14,076 bases of DNA, from the NCBI GenBank assembly GCA_017509065.1, contig JAFWQM010000077.1, forward strand, positions 1 to 14,076, given 5' to 3'. Positions within the stretch are counted from its first letter, which is position 1; the number at the start of each line of letters is the position of its first letter. This DNA comes from Clostridia bacterium (GTDB lineage Bacteria; Bacillota_A; Clostridia; Christensenellales; Aristaeellaceae). Position numbers and translations under genes: made by a program. The notes beneath the pieces are model-generated. The model saw only the letters and a list, made by a program, of their open reading frames with translations. It was not told where the DNA came from and did not search any database. This document shows, one piece after another, positions 13,930 to 14,076 of this stretch.

Positions 13930-14076
13930 TGCTGCTTATTGCTCGCCCAATTGAATCGTGAATTCAGATGCGGGATGAGAAATCGTTCCAGACAAGGAAC
14001 GAAACCGCAGGAATACTGGGGCCGAAGCGCTCGAAAAACAATCCGGTGGATTGTTTTTAGCGGAGGCCAGGCGGCA
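13930..14076. other. Region downstream of argH with multiple hairpins, cut by window edge
   Basis: No gene is visible. TCGTTCC (13983-13989) pairs with GGAACGA (13996-14002) around AGACAA, and a second, longer hairpin follows at 14034-14058. Flanking GGCC-containing segments can extend the second stem imperfectly. The whole looks like a structured element continuing beyond the window, either a dispersed repeat or the transcript end of argH. Confidence 0.5.
14034..14058. terminator. A/T-flanked hairpin, likely bidirectional terminator after argH
   Basis: A perfect 11-bp stem, AAAAACAATCC (14034-14044) with GGATTGTTTTT (14048-14058), around GGT. The T5 end can serve as the terminating run on the plus strand and the A5 end does so on the minus strand. 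It lies 105 nt after the argH stop, rather far for a dedicated terminator, and may instead belong to a repeated element. Confidence 0.55.

Noticed and set aside
1..14076. CRISPR array, prophage, transposase, tRNA or rRNA
   Set aside because: No regularly spaced direct repeats, phage or transposase protein motifs, or tRNA/rRNA-like sequence were seen on either strand.

Overview
This window looks like chromosomal DNA of an anaerobic Clostridia-type Firmicute, probably from gut or rumen. The evidence is the strong AAGGAG-type ribosome binding sites, the sigma-A promoters with near-consensus boxes, the ATP-type PEP carboxykinase, the LacI-fold/GGDEF fusion, and the hairpin-rich intergenic elements. 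I see no tRNA, rRNA, phage, transposase or CRISPR array. The base composition is moderately GC-rich and fairly even.

Layout. (1) 1-811, minus: the 5' part of pckA, cut by the window edge, with a clear promoter at 898-926. (2) 995-6899, minus: four genes, in transcription order MATE transporter A, MATE transporter B, a GH1 beta-glucosidase and a type-B carboxylesterase. The first three are 15 and 19 nt apart and read from a consensus promoter at 6941-6968. The esterase follows after 222 nt and ends in a terminator at 925-967. (3) 7153-9042, plus: a divergent gene for a LacI-type ligand-binding domain fused to a GGDEF diguanylate cyclase. (4) 9093-10893, minus: a ferritin-like protein of unknown role, then, 7 nt later, a membrane-anchored degenerate M23 (LytM-fold) protein. 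This pair converges on the GGDEF gene at a long shared hairpin. (5) 10894-11419: a 526-nt intergenic region with two blocks of tandem GC-rich hairpins. (6) 11420-13929, plus: a calcineurin-type metallophosphoesterase overlapping argH by 4 nt. (7) 13930-14076: another multi-hairpin element running off the window.

How the genes may work together. The two hydrolases lack signal peptides, so they should act on imported glucosides and esters, and the two MATE pumps could remove released aglycones or other toxic products. The divergent sensor/cyclase, which has no DNA-binding domain, could report the same small molecule through c-di-GMP. This is inference from gene order; no importer or classical transcription factor is in the window. 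pckA (gluconeogenesis/PEP-oxaloacetate exchange) and argH (arginine synthesis) are ordinary metabolism.

The points most worth a second look are the sensor-cyclase beside the MATE-MATE-GH1-esterase set, the ferritin-like/degenerate-M23 pair, and the hairpin-rich intergenic elements. Nothing here is proof of a new system.
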